This document shows, in pieces, positions 51,772-61,051 of a stretch of 64,000 nt of DNA. How positions within the stretch are numbered: position 1 is the first letter of the stretch; every line of letters begins with the position of its first letter. The notes below the pieces were generated by a model. That model was not told where the DNA came from. It searched no databases and worked only from the letters and a program-made list of their open reading frames with translations. The stretch is from Xanthomarina sp035306605 (lineage in GTDB: Bacteria > Bacteroidota > Bacteroidia > Flavobacteriales > Flavobacteriaceae). The translations under genes and the position numbers were made by a program. The DNA lies in the NCBI GenBank assembly GCA_035306605.1, contig DATGNR010000035.1; one strand, given 5' to 3'.

Positions 51772-53409
51772 TTACCTTAGATAATCCATATATTTACTAG
51801 GGTCAGCTAAAATTTCAGTGGCTTTCATAATTTCTAAATTATGAGTTTTATAATAGTCGTACAAGCCTTCTCTATAAACATAACGTTTTACAATTTCGTC
51901 TGTTAACAAGTTTAAAATTTGTTCTTTATTTTCGTTAATAGCTAATTCTTTTGAGTTTTTTAAATTGTTAAGTAACGTAGTGTAATCTGTTTTTATATTA
52001 TCGTCTAATTCTTCTTTTTTAGCATTTTCAAAAACAGTTTTTAAGGACTTTTCGGTTTCGGTTATAAACGAGAAATTATTAGAGTTTAGGTAGTTTTTAA
52101 AGTCTTTGAAATCGGAATCTTTTAATTTAAAATTGTTTATATCTGTTAAATTTGAATGCTTGTAATAGTATTCTGTTGCATAATCGAAAAGTAGAAAATC
52201 GTTGATTATAGCATCTGTTATAGCTGTATTGTTTGATATTTCGAAACTTTGATCTGGTTGTACGCCTCCTCCATCAAAAACGGGGCGCCCATTCTTAGTT
52301 TTAAATTCATGTTGTTCTTTACTGTCAATTCTTATAGCATTTCCTTTTGCGTCTCTGTTGGCATAATCTAATGCTTGTATACAACGTCCTGAAGGTGTAT
52401 AGTATCTAGAAATTGTAATTTTTAATTGGGTGCCATAAGTTAATGGTTTAGGACGTTGCACTAATCCTTTACCAAAACTTCTAGAACCTAGAATAACTGC
52501 ACGATCAAGGTCTTGTAAGGAACCTGAAACGATTTCGCTAGCAGATGCACTTCCTCCATTAATTAAAACCACTAATGGAATTTCGCTGTCAATGGCATCT
52601 TTTTGTGTGTAATAGGTTCTATTATATTTTTTTACTTTCGATTTTGTTGTTACCACTAGTTGTCCTTTTGGTACAAATAGATTTACCACATTTACTGCTT
52701 CATGCAGTAAGCCTCCGGGATTGTTGCGTAAATCTAAAATAATTCGATTAGCTCCTTGAGCTTTTAAATCTTTTAAGGCATATCCGGTTTGAGAGGATGC
52801 TTTGTTATTAAACGTACTCAATACAATATAGCCTGTTTTATCGTCTATCATAGAAAAGTGCGGTACAGCATCAATTTCTATTTCAGAACGCTTAATAGTT
52901 GCTTTATATTCTTTTCCTTGACGTAAATAGGTGACTTCTACTGAAGAGTTTGAGGTTCCTTTAAGTAAATCGCCAGCATCATCTTTATAATTAGATAGAA
53001 CCACCTCTCCTACTTTAATAATTTCGTCTCCAGCTTTTAATCCTGCTTTATCTGCTGGATATTCTTTATATGGTTCTACAATTACCAATCTATCTTTTAG
53101 AGTTCTTACTTTGGCTCCAATTCCGGTATAATCTCCTGTACGTCTAATACGTTCTGCTTCTACATCTTGTTCGTTATAGAAGTTGGTGTAAGGATCTAAA
53201 TCTTTCAACATGCTTTTTATAGCCGTATCCATTAAATCTGCAGGATTGGTTTCATCCACATAATTCATATTAAGTTCTTTGAAAAGCGTGGTGAAAATTT
53301 CAATTTGCTTAGCTATTTCAAAAAAATCGTTTTGAAAGGCAGATCCTGTAAAGAAAATGGTAACTGCCACGACAGGAATGAGCACGAGTCTCTTTAGTTT
53401 GTTCTTCAT
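51772..53409 (-). CDS. S41 family C-terminal processing peptidase
   Basis: A periplasmic serine protease of the CtpA/Tsp family, 545 residues from the chosen start (MKNKLKRLVL at 53409; an in-frame ATG at 53442 would overlap rnpA). Layout: signal/anchor helix, N-terminal helical region, PDZ domain (about residues 85-165, with GIGAKVRTLKDRLVIVEPY), then the S41 domain with RNNPGGLLHEAVNVV, NGGSASASEIVSGSLQD (catalytic Ser near 287) and SFGKGLVQ (catalytic Lys). A helical C-terminal part follows. It starts 7 bases after the rnpA stop, so the two genes are probably co-transcribed. Confidence 0.93.
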   Translation of the reverse strand: MKNKLKRLVLIPVVAVTIFFTGSAFQNDFFEIAKQIEIFTTLFKELNMNYVDETNPADLMDTAIKSMLKDLDPYTNFYNEQDVEAERIRRTGDYTGIGAKVRTLKDRLVIVEPYKEYPADKAGLKAGDEIIKVGEVVLSNYKDDAGDLLKGTSNSSVEVTYLRQGKEYKATIKRSEIEIDAVPHFSMIDDKTGYIVLSTFNNKASSQTGYALKDLKAQGANRIILDLRNNPGGLLHEAVNVVNLFVPKGQLVVTTKSKVKKYNRTYYTQKDAIDSEIPLVVLINGGSASASEIVSGSLQDLDRAVILGSRSFGKGLVQRPKPLTYGTQLKITISRYYTPSGRCIQALDYANRDAKGNAIRIDSKEQHEFKTKNGRPVFDGGGVQPDQSFEISNNTAITDAIINDFLLFDYATEYYYKHSNLTDINNFKLKDSDFKDFKNYLNSNNFSFITETEKSLKTVFENAKKEELDDNIKTDYTTLLNNLKNSKELAINENKEQILNLLTDEIVKRYVYREGLYDYYKTHNLEIMKATEILADPSKYMDYLR

Positions 53410-53416
53410 TAGAAAT

Positions 53417-53794
53417 TTATTCTTTAATGCTTTTATCCACAAATTTTGTTAACAATTGCTTCATCTTCGTTTCGATTTCGTGAAAAGTTGGTTTTTCTTT
53501 CCCAATGTACAAAATCATAAACGCATATTGTGTTGGTAAGTTGTTAAAATAGGCTTTATTATTTAATCTATAAGCTTCACGCAACAAACGTTTTATGTGG
53601 TTTCTATCTACTGCTTTTTTAAAATTACGTTTAGAAACCGAGACCCCGGTTTTTATTTTAACCTCCTCATCAAAGGTGGTTTTAAGGTATACCATTCTTA
53701 AGGGATAAGTCGAAACTGATTTTCCTTCTAGAAATAATTTTGAAATCAACTTTTCGCTTTTAAGCTTTTCTTTTTTTGGGTATGATGCGTTCAT
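53417..53794 (-). CDS. rnpA: Ribonuclease P protein component
   Basis: A 125-residue protein subunit of RNase P, which helps the RNA subunit remove 5' leaders from pre-tRNAs. The signature AVDRNHIKRLLREAYR contains the conserved RNxxKR basic helix. I start it at 53794 (MNASYPKKEK) rather than at the in-frame ATG at 53806. rpmH, often its upstream neighbour near oriC, is not found here. It carries a -7 box at 53812-53819 and leads into the S41 peptidase gene. Confidence 0.93.
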   Translation of the reverse strand: MNASYPKKEKLKSEKLISKLFLEGKSVSTYPLRMVYLKTTFDEEVKIKTGVSVSKRNFKKAVDRNHIKRLLREAYRLNNKAYFNNLPTQYAFMILYIGKEKPTFHEIETKMKQLLTKFVDKSIKE

Positions 53795-53811
53795 AAGTCT
53801 TAACAAGTTAA

Positions 53812-53819
53812 CAAATGTA
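53812..53819 (-). promoter_or_regulatory. -7 promoter box of rnpA
   Basis: The minus strand reads TACATTTG (TAnnTTTG) 17 bases before ATG 53794. Confidence 0.5.
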
Positions 53820-53866
53820 ATAAATACGAATAAGCTTCAAGTTGTTTTATTTAGTTTGAGTCATAA

Positions 53867-53903
53867 AAAAAACCTGCAAGATTTTAATTCTTGCAGGTTC
53901 TTT
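53867..53903 (-). terminator. Intrinsic terminator of the M1 peptidase gene
   Basis: AACCTGCAAGA (53871-53881) pairs with TCTTGCAGGTT (53889-53899); on the minus strand a long T-run follows, 24-60 bases after the M1 stop. Confidence 0.88.
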
Positions 53904-53926
53904 ACTATTTTGAAGTTATAAGTGAA

Positions 53927-55753
53927 TTAGAACTCAAATTTATTATTTTCTTTATTAACATCGGCCATTTTTTCATTTGGATCTATTTGTACCGATTTTA
54001 TGGTTTTTGATGCTTTAAAGGTATATGTAGGATATGCCCAAGCCCAATCTGATAATGGTGTAGCCGACGTTGGTTTTCTACCATACATCATTCTAAGAGG
54101 AATATAAAAATCTTCTGTGGTTCCATCTGTATAGGTAATGGTTATATCTAATGGCATTGGCATAATACCAATACGTTCTAGAGTTACTGCATCTCCACTT
54201 ACTGCTTTTACTCCATAATCGATAGTGTTAGTAGTTTCAGTAAAATCGTTTAAGTACCAACCTAATTCAAGGTTTGATACTTTTTCGGCAGTACGGATAA
54301 AATCTGTTGATGTTGGATGTGTAAATTTAAAATCGTTGTAATATTTTTTTAGTGTTTCTTTTAAATTGTCTTCACCAATAATATAACCTAATTGCTCTAA
54401 AAATACAGCACCTTTACTATAAGCTGATATTCCGTAGGCTTGATTGTATTCAAATCTATCAGCTTGAGTGGTTAAAGGTTGTTCTTTACCGGAAGTAGCT
54501 AAATAAATGTAATTTCTATAGGAGCTTGCAATTGGGTTTCCTTCATTATTTCCCATAACGGCATCCATAGCGTAATCGCTAATATAGCTTGTAAATCCTT
54601 CGTCCATCCAATAGTATTTAAGCTCGTTTGTAGCTAATATGAATTGAAACCATTTATGGGCTAATTCGTGAGCTGTAACGCCTACTAAACTTCCTAATTT
54701 ACGTTCTCCAGTAATTAATGTACTCATGGCGTATTCCATTCCTCCATCTCCACCTTGAATAACAGAATATTGGTCGTAAGGATATTCACCAATATGCTCG
54801 GTAAAATATTCCATTAGTTCAGCTGTTTTTGGCTGTAATTTTTTCCAGTTTTCTAAATAGTTGTCTGCCAATGTGCTTTTGTAAAAGAAACGAAGTAATG
54901 GTCCATTTGGCATTTGCAAGGTATCGTGGATATAGTCAGGATCTGCAGCCCATGCAAAATCATGAACTTTAGGAGCTTTAAAATGCCATGAAAGCATGTT
55001 GCCTTTAGGAAGTTCTATCTCTTCAGTTTCATATCCGTGACCAATTTCATTTGGATTTTGTAAATATCCAGTTCCACCAATTACATAATTTTTATCGATG
55101 TTGATAGTTACATCAAAATCTCCCCAAACTCCGTGAAACTCTCTTCCTATATAAGGATATGCGTGCCAACCTTCATAGTCGTATTCAACTAATTTTGGAT
55201 ACCATTGTGTCATAGATAAGGCTACACCTTCTGAACTGTCTCTTCCAGAACGACGAACTTGTAATGGAACTTGGCCATTAAAAATCATATCGAACGTTAC
55301 TTTTTCACCTGGTTGAATAGGTTTGTGTAACTGTACTTTTAAAATAGTTCCAATCACATCGTAGTTTAAAATAATACCATCTTGTTTTAAAGAACTTACG
55401 TTTAAATAGCCAATTTCGTCTGGTTTTAAATTTGCGATTCTATCACCAACTCTACTATCTGGATCTGCAATAGTTCGAGATCTTACATCCATTTCGCTTC
55501 CTGGTTGGAAGGCATTAAAATATAAGTGATAGTATACATTATTTAATACATCTGGCGAGTTATTGGTGTAAACCAATTGTTGTGTTCCAGTGTATTGAAA
55601 TGAATTAACATCCATAGTAACCTCCATTTTATAGTCAACATGTTGTTGCCAATAACCAGGTTTAATCGAGTTAATTTCAAGCCCTTTGTTTTGCGAAATT
55701 GCCGTTGTAAAAAGGATACTTAAACAAAAAAGTAGTACAAAGTTTTTCTTCAT
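53927..55753 (-). CDS. M1 family metallopeptidase (secreted)
   Basis: A 608-residue secreted aminopeptidase-like protein. After a signal peptide (ending TTAISQ) comes the N-terminal beta-sandwich, then the catalytic domain with the zinc motif HELAHKW (near residue 360) and the downstream Glu in YWMDEGFTSY about 20 residues later. The GGMEYA-type substrate motif reads GGDGGMEYAMSTLI. It would trim peptides in the periplasm or outside. It lies downstream of the S8 gene, separated from it by a terminator. Confidence 0.92.
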   Translation of the reverse strand: MKKNFVLLFCLSILFTTAISQNKGLEINSIKPGYWQQHVDYKMEVTMDVNSFQYTGTQQLVYTNNSPDVLNNVYYHLYFNAFQPGSEMDVRSRTIADPDSRVGDRIANLKPDEIGYLNVSSLKQDGIILNYDVIGTILKVQLHKPIQPGEKVTFDMIFNGQVPLQVRRSGRDSSEGVALSMTQWYPKLVEYDYEGWHAYPYIGREFHGVWGDFDVTINIDKNYVIGGTGYLQNPNEIGHGYETEEIELPKGNMLSWHFKAPKVHDFAWAADPDYIHDTLQMPNGPLLRFFYKSTLADNYLENWKKLQPKTAELMEYFTEHIGEYPYDQYSVIQGGDGGMEYAMSTLITGERKLGSLVGVTAHELAHKWFQFILATNELKYYWMDEGFTSYISDYAMDAVMGNNEGNPIASSYRNYIYLATSGKEQPLTTQADRFEYNQAYGISAYSKGAVFLEQLGYIIGEDNLKETLKKYYNDFKFTHPTSTDFIRTAEKVSNLELGWYLNDFTETTNTIDYGVKAVSGDAVTLERIGIMPMPLDITITYTDGTTEDFYIPLRMMYGRKPTSATPLSDWAWAYPTYTFKASKTIKSVQIDPNEKMADVNKENNKFEF

Positions 55754-55767
55754 TTTTATTAAATTAA

Positions 55768-55797
55768 AAAAGCCTCAACTTTTAAGGGTGAGGCTTT
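55768..55797 (-). terminator. Intrinsic terminator of the S8 peptidase gene
   Basis: AAAGCCTCA and TGAGGCTTT pair, with inner pairing around a TTTTAA loop; the minus-strand T-run follows directly. It lies between the S8 stop and the M1 start. Confidence 0.8.
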
Positions 55798-55813
55798 AGG
55801 TTTTTAAATATTA

Positions 55814-57424
55814 TTATTTAGAAAGCTGCTCTGCCATAATTAGTGCGTTATACGCATTCATTATTTTGCCAGATTTGGAGAGGTCTCCAATAGGCTTAAT
55901 GTTATCTGTATCGCCACCTACAACTACTTTAGTTGTTAAAGCTAGACCAGAATCCATAAGTATTTGTTTTACTTGAGCTGCAGATAATTTTGGATAGTAA
56001 GAACGAATTAACGCAGCAACACCAGCTACAGCAGGAGCGGCCATTGAGGTACCTCCCATTGTTTTGTATTCATTTTCTGGTGTGGTAGAGTATATTTTAG
56101 CTCCAGGGGCAAAAACATCTACATTTATTTTTCCGTAGTTAGAAAAACCTGCAACCATATTCGATCCGTATTTAGGTTCTAATGCTCCTACCGTAATAAA
56201 AGTATTTGATACTTCAGGACCATTATTTACTTGATCGTTTGGATAAACAGCTACTTGATCTAAATCAGCACCATCGTTTCCTGCAGCATTAACAAAAATT
56301 ACATCGTGTTGTCCTGCATAAGCAATAGCATCTCTTACCCAATCGCTATGTGGTGAAAAGTATTTACCAAAACTTCCGTTTATAATTTTTGCGCCGTTAT
56401 CAACTGCATATCTAATAGCAAGTGCAATATCTTTATCGTACTCATCGCCATTTGGAACTGCTCTTAAACTCATAATTTGAACGTTGTTAGCAACACCGTC
56501 AGCACCTTTTCCATTTCCACGTTCTGCAGCAATAATTCCAGCTACGTGTGTACCATGGCTTTCAGTTTTATCTGAAGGAAGTACATTTCCATCTCCGTAT
56601 CCTACATCTGTTAAATCGTTTGGATTATCACCAGTTGTTCTTCCGTTGAATTCAATGTTTAAGTTGTAGTTTAATTTATCATTAAAATAGTCAACACCTT
56701 CTTTAATAGATTCAAGGGCCGCTTGCGTATTATCGAAACCATTACCATACATAAAGTTTAAAATACCTACTGCTTTAGTAAGTGCTTCGTCTTCTGTTTT
56801 AATAGCCTCTACGTCTTTTGCAGTGTAATCTTCTTTACCAAGGTGTTTAGACACTAAATCGTTAGCATTTTTTACTTGTTCGTAAATTTGGTCGTACTGA
56901 GCTTTTCTTTCAGTTGTTTCTTGGTATTCTTTGTCGTATTCAGCTTGAGCTCTATCCCAATCAGGACTAGATTTATCGCCACTTGCAAGAATACGTACAA
57001 ACTCTAATTGTTCGTTGTAGGCATCACCTAAAAAGTTCCAACCATAAACATCGTCTACATAGCCGTTATTATCGTCGTCTATTCCATTTCCAGGAATTTC
57101 TTTTTTATTAATCCATAAAACCCCGTTTAAATCTTCGTGTTCTATATCAATTCCAGAGTCTATAACTGCTACAATTACAGTTTCTCCTTTTTTGTTTTTT
57201 ATAAGTTCAGCATAGGCCTTTTCAACACTCATCCCAGGAATGGTGTCTTTAACTAGGTCTAAATGTCCCCAAGTTTGTTTTTCAATTTCGGTTAATTCCG
57301 ATACCTTTAAAGGAACTGAATCGATGTTTTCAACAGGAGTTGATACAATTGTAGCTCCACCACCACAACTAGATAAGGTGACAGCAAGTAGTCCTGAAAA
57401 TAAAAAAGGTTTCATTAATTTCAT
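55814..57424 (-). CDS. S8 family serine peptidase (subtilisin-like) lipoprotein
   Basis: A 536-residue protease with a lipobox ending TLSSC (Cys 20). The catalytic triad is complete: Asp 89 in VIAVIDSGID, His 290 in SHGTHVAG, Ser 460 in GGTSMAAP, with oxyanion Asn 383 in AAGND. About 200 residues separate Asp and His, against some 30 in subtilisin; the insertion includes an acidic IDDDNNGYVDDVYGWNF segment and a long charged helix. I recall similar insertions in Bacteroidetes S8 proteins. It is anchored in the envelope and probably degrades or processes proteins. The MBL-fold gene lies 14 bases upstream. Confidence 0.92.
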   Translation of the reverse strand: MKLMKPFLFSGLLAVTLSSCGGGATIVSTPVENIDSVPLKVSELTEIEKQTWGHLDLVKDTIPGMSVEKAYAELIKNKKGETVIVAVIDSGIDIEHEDLNGVLWINKKEIPGNGIDDDNNGYVDDVYGWNFLGDAYNEQLEFVRILASGDKSSPDWDRAQAEYDKEYQETTERKAQYDQIYEQVKNANDLVSKHLGKEDYTAKDVEAIKTEDEALTKAVGILNFMYGNGFDNTQAALESIKEGVDYFNDKLNYNLNIEFNGRTTGDNPNDLTDVGYGDGNVLPSDKTESHGTHVAGIIAAERGNGKGADGVANNVQIMSLRAVPNGDEYDKDIALAIRYAVDNGAKIINGSFGKYFSPHSDWVRDAIAYAGQHDVIFVNAAGNDGADLDQVAVYPNDQVNNGPEVSNTFITVGALEPKYGSNMVAGFSNYGKINVDVFAPGAKIYSTTPENEYKTMGGTSMAAPAVAGVAALIRSYYPKLSAAQVKQILMDSGLALTTKVVVGGDTDNIKPIGDLSKSGKIMNAYNALIMAEQLSK

Positions 57425-57438
57425 TATAATATAAAGTA

Positions 57439-58299
57439 TTAGTTAAAAATTTCATTACAAGTATAAACATTATTTAGTCGCACGCCTTTATCTGTATGTT
57501 TTACCGTAATAATTTCGTTATGTGCATCGTGCTCCAAAAATAAGTAATAATTATTATCTGCGGCTAAATTCAAGAATTTTTCTTTTTCGTCCAAAGTTAG
57601 CAAAGGTCTTGTGTCATAACCCATTACAAACGGTAAAGGTAAATGTCCAGCCGTAGGTAATAAATCGGCAACAAAACAAATGGTTTTTCCTTTGTAATTA
57701 ATCATTGGAAGCATTTGTTTGTCTGTATGACCGTTTGCAAAGAAAATATCAAAATCTAGAGGACTATTTTTTAAGATATCTGTATCTGGAATTGAAGTAA
57801 ATTTTAATTGACCGCTTTCTTCCATTGGAAGAATGTTTTCCTTAAGAAATGAAGCCTTTTCTCTATTGTTAGGTTGAGTTGCCCACTTCCAATGGTCTTG
57901 ATTGCTCCAAAAGTTAGCATTTTTAAAGGCAGGCTCATACCCAGTTTTTTCTTTGTTCCATTGAATTGATCCACCACAATGGTCAAAATGAAGATGCGTC
58001 ATAAACACATCAGTTACATCATCTCTATGGAAACCATACTTTTTCAGGGATTTATCTAAACTATCATCTCCCCACAAGTAATAATAACCAAAAAACTTAT
58101 CGTTTTGTTTATTGCCCATACCTGTATCAATCAATACTAGTTTGTCCCCGTCTTCAATAAGCATACAACGGGCAGCAATATCAATCATATTGTTGTTATC
58201 AGCTGGATTTGTTCTTTGCCATATGGATTTTGGAACAACTCCAAACATGGCTCCACCATCTAATTTAAAATTTCCGGACTCTATTGGATATAAATTCAT
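57439..58299 (-). CDS. MBL-fold metallo-hydrolase
   Basis: A 286-residue cytoplasmic metallo-beta-lactamase-fold enzyme. THLHFDHCGG at 101-110 gives the zinc ligands H102, H104, D106 and H107, and later His residues (in FANGHTDKQ and FLEHDAHNE) complete the site. The LIDTGMGNK loop is typical of the quorum-quenching lactonase/YtnP-like group, so a lactonase or phosphodiesterase is possible, but the substrate is unknown. No signal peptide is seen. The S8 gene follows after 14 bases on the same strand. Confidence 0.85.
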   Translation of the reverse strand: MNLYPIESGNFKLDGGAMFGVVPKSIWQRTNPADNNNMIDIAARCMLIEDGDKLVLIDTGMGNKQNDKFFGYYYLWGDDSLDKSLKKYGFHRDDVTDVFMTHLHFDHCGGSIQWNKEKTGYEPAFKNANFWSNQDHWKWATQPNNREKASFLKENILPMEESGQLKFTSIPDTDILKNSPLDFDIFFANGHTDKQMLPMINYKGKTICFVADLLPTAGHLPLPFVMGYDTRPLLTLDEKEKFLNLAADNNYYLFLEHDAHNEIITVKHTDKGVRLNNVYTCNEIFN

Positions 58300-58443
58300 A
58301 AGGACTGCAAATTACTAAAAGACTTAATATAAGCGAAAATAATGTGATGATATTAGATGTTTTTTAACATTTGAAGTTAATGTACTCGTCTTTAATTAAT
58401 TTGTAGCTATGGAAATAAATTATAATTTTATAAAAAATAAATA

Positions 58444-58794
58444 ATGAAAAATTTAACGCCGAGCCCCCTTAAAATAAAAAAAATGAAATTACTTCGGTTT
58501 GGTCGAGACTTTAAACCGGACGAAGAAGTTATTTTAAGAGATTATCTGGCCATAGAACGTACACGATTGGCTAACGAGCGTACTTTGCTTTCCTATATTC
58601 GGTCTTCATTATATTTAATGTTGGGGGGAATTGCTTTTTTCCAATTACATGATTATCCTAATTTTAAATTTTTAGGTTTAATTTCCCTCGTTTTTTCAGC
58701 TCTTTTTTTAATTATTGGCGTGTATAGGTTTGTTTTACTTAAAAAAAGTTTGAAGCGCTTGTATTATTTATCCGAATCTAAAAAGGAAGAATAA
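58444..58794 (+). CDS. DUF202 family membrane protein (YidH-like)
   Basis: A 116-residue protein with the DUF202 motif LAIERTRLANERTLLSYIRSS split across the first part (RTRLANERTLLSYIR), followed by two membrane helices (about residues 58-75 and 80-100). The family function is unknown. The first 20 residues are basic, and the internal ATG at 58483 (MKLLRFGRDF) is an alternative start that cannot be ruled out. Confidence 0.85.
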   Translation: MKNLTPSPLKIKKMKLLRFGRDFKPDEEVILRDYLAIERTRLANERTLLSYIRSSLYLMLGGIAFFQLHDYPNFKFLGLISLVFSALFLIIGVYRFVLLKKSLKRLYYLSESKKEE

Positions 58795-59016
58795 ATCGAT
58801 AAAAACGCCTGTTTTTCTTCTCATTAAATTTAATAATTGAAGTTTTTTAAAAGTATAAATAGCGGTAAACCCACAGTTGTAAAATAAAAAAACATTATTT
58901 TGCCACCGTTTTTTATTACAATGAAGGTTGTTTTTCAATGTATTTTTAGAAAATTAAAGTTAGTTCCTAGATGTGTTTCAATTATCTGGAAAAAGGCTTG
59001 AAATCTTACAACATAT

Positions 59017-60894
59017 ATGATCGAATTAGGAGGAATTATTATACTTGGTATTTTAGCACAATGGGTAGCATGGAAACTTAAAATTCCGGCAATTTTACCC
59101 TTACTTCTAATAGGTTTGTTGGTAGGACCAATTGCTGCCGAATTTTTAAGTGAAGATGGTACTAAATGGATTGAACCTAGGTGGAACGGAGAGGAAGGAC
59201 TTTTTCCTGGTGGTAGTTTGTTTTACTTTGTCTCTTTAGCTATTAGTATTATTTTATTTGAAGGTGGCTTAACACTAAAAAAAGGTGAAATTAAAAATGT
59301 AGGTCCAGTAATTACCAAGTTAATTACAGTTGGATCCATTGTTACGTTTTTTGGAGCTGCGGTTGCTGCTCATTATATATTTTATTTAAGTTGGGAAATT
59401 TCCTTTTTATTTTCAGCATTGATTATTGTTACTGGTCCAACGGTAATTACTCCAATTTTAAGAAATATTCCATTAAAAAAAGATGTCTCAGCTGTATTAA
59501 AATGGGAAGGGATTTTAATAGACCCAATTGGTGCCCTAGTTGCTGTACTTGTATTTGAATTTATTAGTATAGATGCGGGCGGAGAGTTTACCAAAACAGC
59601 CTTTATGGAGTTTGGTAAAATTGTGTTATTTGGATCCACATTTGGTTTTACTTTTGCGTACGCACTTAATTTAATTTTAAATAAAAAATGGGTGCCACAT
59701 TATTTAATTAATGTGTTTTCCTTAGCAGCTGTATTAGGTGTTTTTATCTTGGCCGATGTATTTGCTCATGAATCTGGCTTACTTGCAGTAGTGGTTATGG
59801 GAATGGTTTTAGGAAACTCCAAATCGCCATATTTGAAGGAATTATTGTATTTCAAGGAATCTTTAAGTGTTTTATTGATTTCCATTTTGTTTATACTTCT
59901 TGCAGCAGATATTAATTTTGAGGATTTACTCCTAATTTATAATTGGAATACTGTTATTCTTTTTGCGGTGGTAGCATTTGTTATTAGGCCTATTGCTGTG
60001 TTTTTAAGTACTTATGGCTCTAATTTAGAACTTAAAGAAAAGCTTTTTATAAGTTGGGTAGGTCCGCGAGGAATTGTTGCTGCTGGTATTGCTTCCTTAT
60101 TCGGATTAAAATTGGCTGAAGATGGTGTTACGGACGCCGAGTATATTACTCCTCTAGTATTTATGATTGTTTTAGGAACTGTAATTTTAAATGCCACTAC
60201 AGCTAGAATGTTTGCTAAAGTAGTAGGCGTGTTTTTAACAAAATCTGAAGGTATTTTAATTATAGGTGCCTCTAAACTTCCTAGATTATTAGCACATTAT
60301 TTAGAGAAAAATGGTAGACATGTTGTATTAATCGACAGCAATCAGAATAATATAGAAAGAGCTACAGAACTTGGTCTAGAAGCCATGAATACCAATATTT
60401 ACTCAGATAAATTATTAGATAATATCGAGCTTAACGATATGGGCTTCTTAATGGCCTTAACGGGCAATACAGATATTAATAAATACGCAATTAATCAATT
60501 TGGTGAAAAATTTGGTGAAAACGGATCTTATCGCTTGTTAACATCAACTGAAATGTTAGAATCGACTGATATTCCAGTGGATGGAATATTTTCTTATACA
60601 GATGATTTTAACTCGTTAACCAATGTTATTAATAAATACCCTTCCATTCAAGAAATTGAATTAAAAGACAAAAATCACTATTACGATTTAATTAAGATTA
60701 CGAATAATGACAAAGATATTATTCCTCTATTTATTAAAGATCATGAAAACGACTTGTTTGTTGTGAAAGCAGATAAAGAAGCACTTCTTGAAAGCATGGA
60801 ATTAGGTTGGAAACTGGTTTATATTGGAAAACCATTTGATGTAGAAGAAGTTAAGCATGAAAATAAAGTTGTAAAAAAGCGTGAAAACAAATAG
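59017..60894 (+). CDS. CPA-type cation:proton antiporter with TrkA-N domain
   Basis: A 625-residue protein. Residues about 1-400 hold some twelve membrane helices of the Na+/H+ exchanger family, with LALDADV-like regions recognisable as IDPIGALVAVLVFEF and WVGPRGIVAAGIASL. From about residue 408 a Rossmann RCK/TrkA-N domain follows (EGILIIGASKLPRLLAHYLE, then VVLIDSNQNNIERA), probably gating by nucleotide. The C-terminal part continues into a TrkA_C-like region. It is likely a Na+ or K+/H+ antiporter for pH and salt balance at the inner membrane. It ends before a terminator shared with lepA. Confidence 0.92.
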   Translation: MIELGGIIILGILAQWVAWKLKIPAILPLLLIGLLVGPIAAEFLSEDGTKWIEPRWNGEEGLFPGGSLFYFVSLAISIILFEGGLTLKKGEIKNVGPVITKLITVGSIVTFFGAAVAAHYIFYLSWEISFLFSALIIVTGPTVITPILRNIPLKKDVSAVLKWEGILIDPIGALVAVLVFEFISIDAGGEFTKTAFMEFGKIVLFGSTFGFTFAYALNLILNKKWVPHYLINVFSLAAVLGVFILADVFAHESGLLAVVVMGMVLGNSKSPYLKELLYFKESLSVLLISILFILLAADINFEDLLLIYNWNTVILFAVVAFVIRPIAVFLSTYGSNLELKEKLFISWVGPRGIVAAGIASLFGLKLAEDGVTDAEYITPLVFMIVLGTVILNATTARMFAKVVGVFLTKSEGILIIGASKLPRLLAHYLEKNGRHVVLIDSNQNNIERATELGLEAMNTNIYSDKLLDNIELNDMGFLMALTGNTDINKYAINQFGEKFGENGSYRLLTSTEMLESTDIPVDGIFSYTDDFNSLTNVINKYPSIQEIELKDKNHYYDLIKITNNDKDIIPLFIKDHENDLFVVKADKEALLESMELGWKLVYIGKPFDVEEVKHENKVVKKRENK

Positions 60895-60966
60895 AGCTGT
60901 TTTTGAAATAGAAGCTTTATAATAGTTTTAAATACATCTTAGTAATTTTCATTATATATTAAATAA

Positions 60967-60993
60967 AAAAAGTCCTGCAGAAGCAGGACTTTT
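60967..60993. terminator. Bidirectional intrinsic terminator between the antiporter and lepA
   Basis: AAAAAGTCCTGC and GCAGGACTTT pair around an AGAA loop, with A- and T-runs on the two sides. Confidence 0.88.
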
Positions 60994-61051
60994 AAATATA
61001 AAGTAAGTGTTTTTTAATTATATATCATTCCTTTTTTCAAAGGAGAGTGAT

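Noticed and set aside
53433..53441. Perfect TTATCCACA DnaA box
   Set aside because: It lies inside the rnpA coding end and is isolated. A second perfect copy lies inside glnS (41723-41731), so single boxes are not informative.
58921..59001. A 26-codon plus-strand open frame starting MKVVFQCIFR
   Set aside because: Very short, basic, no motif and no promoter box; likely chance in the antiporter leader.
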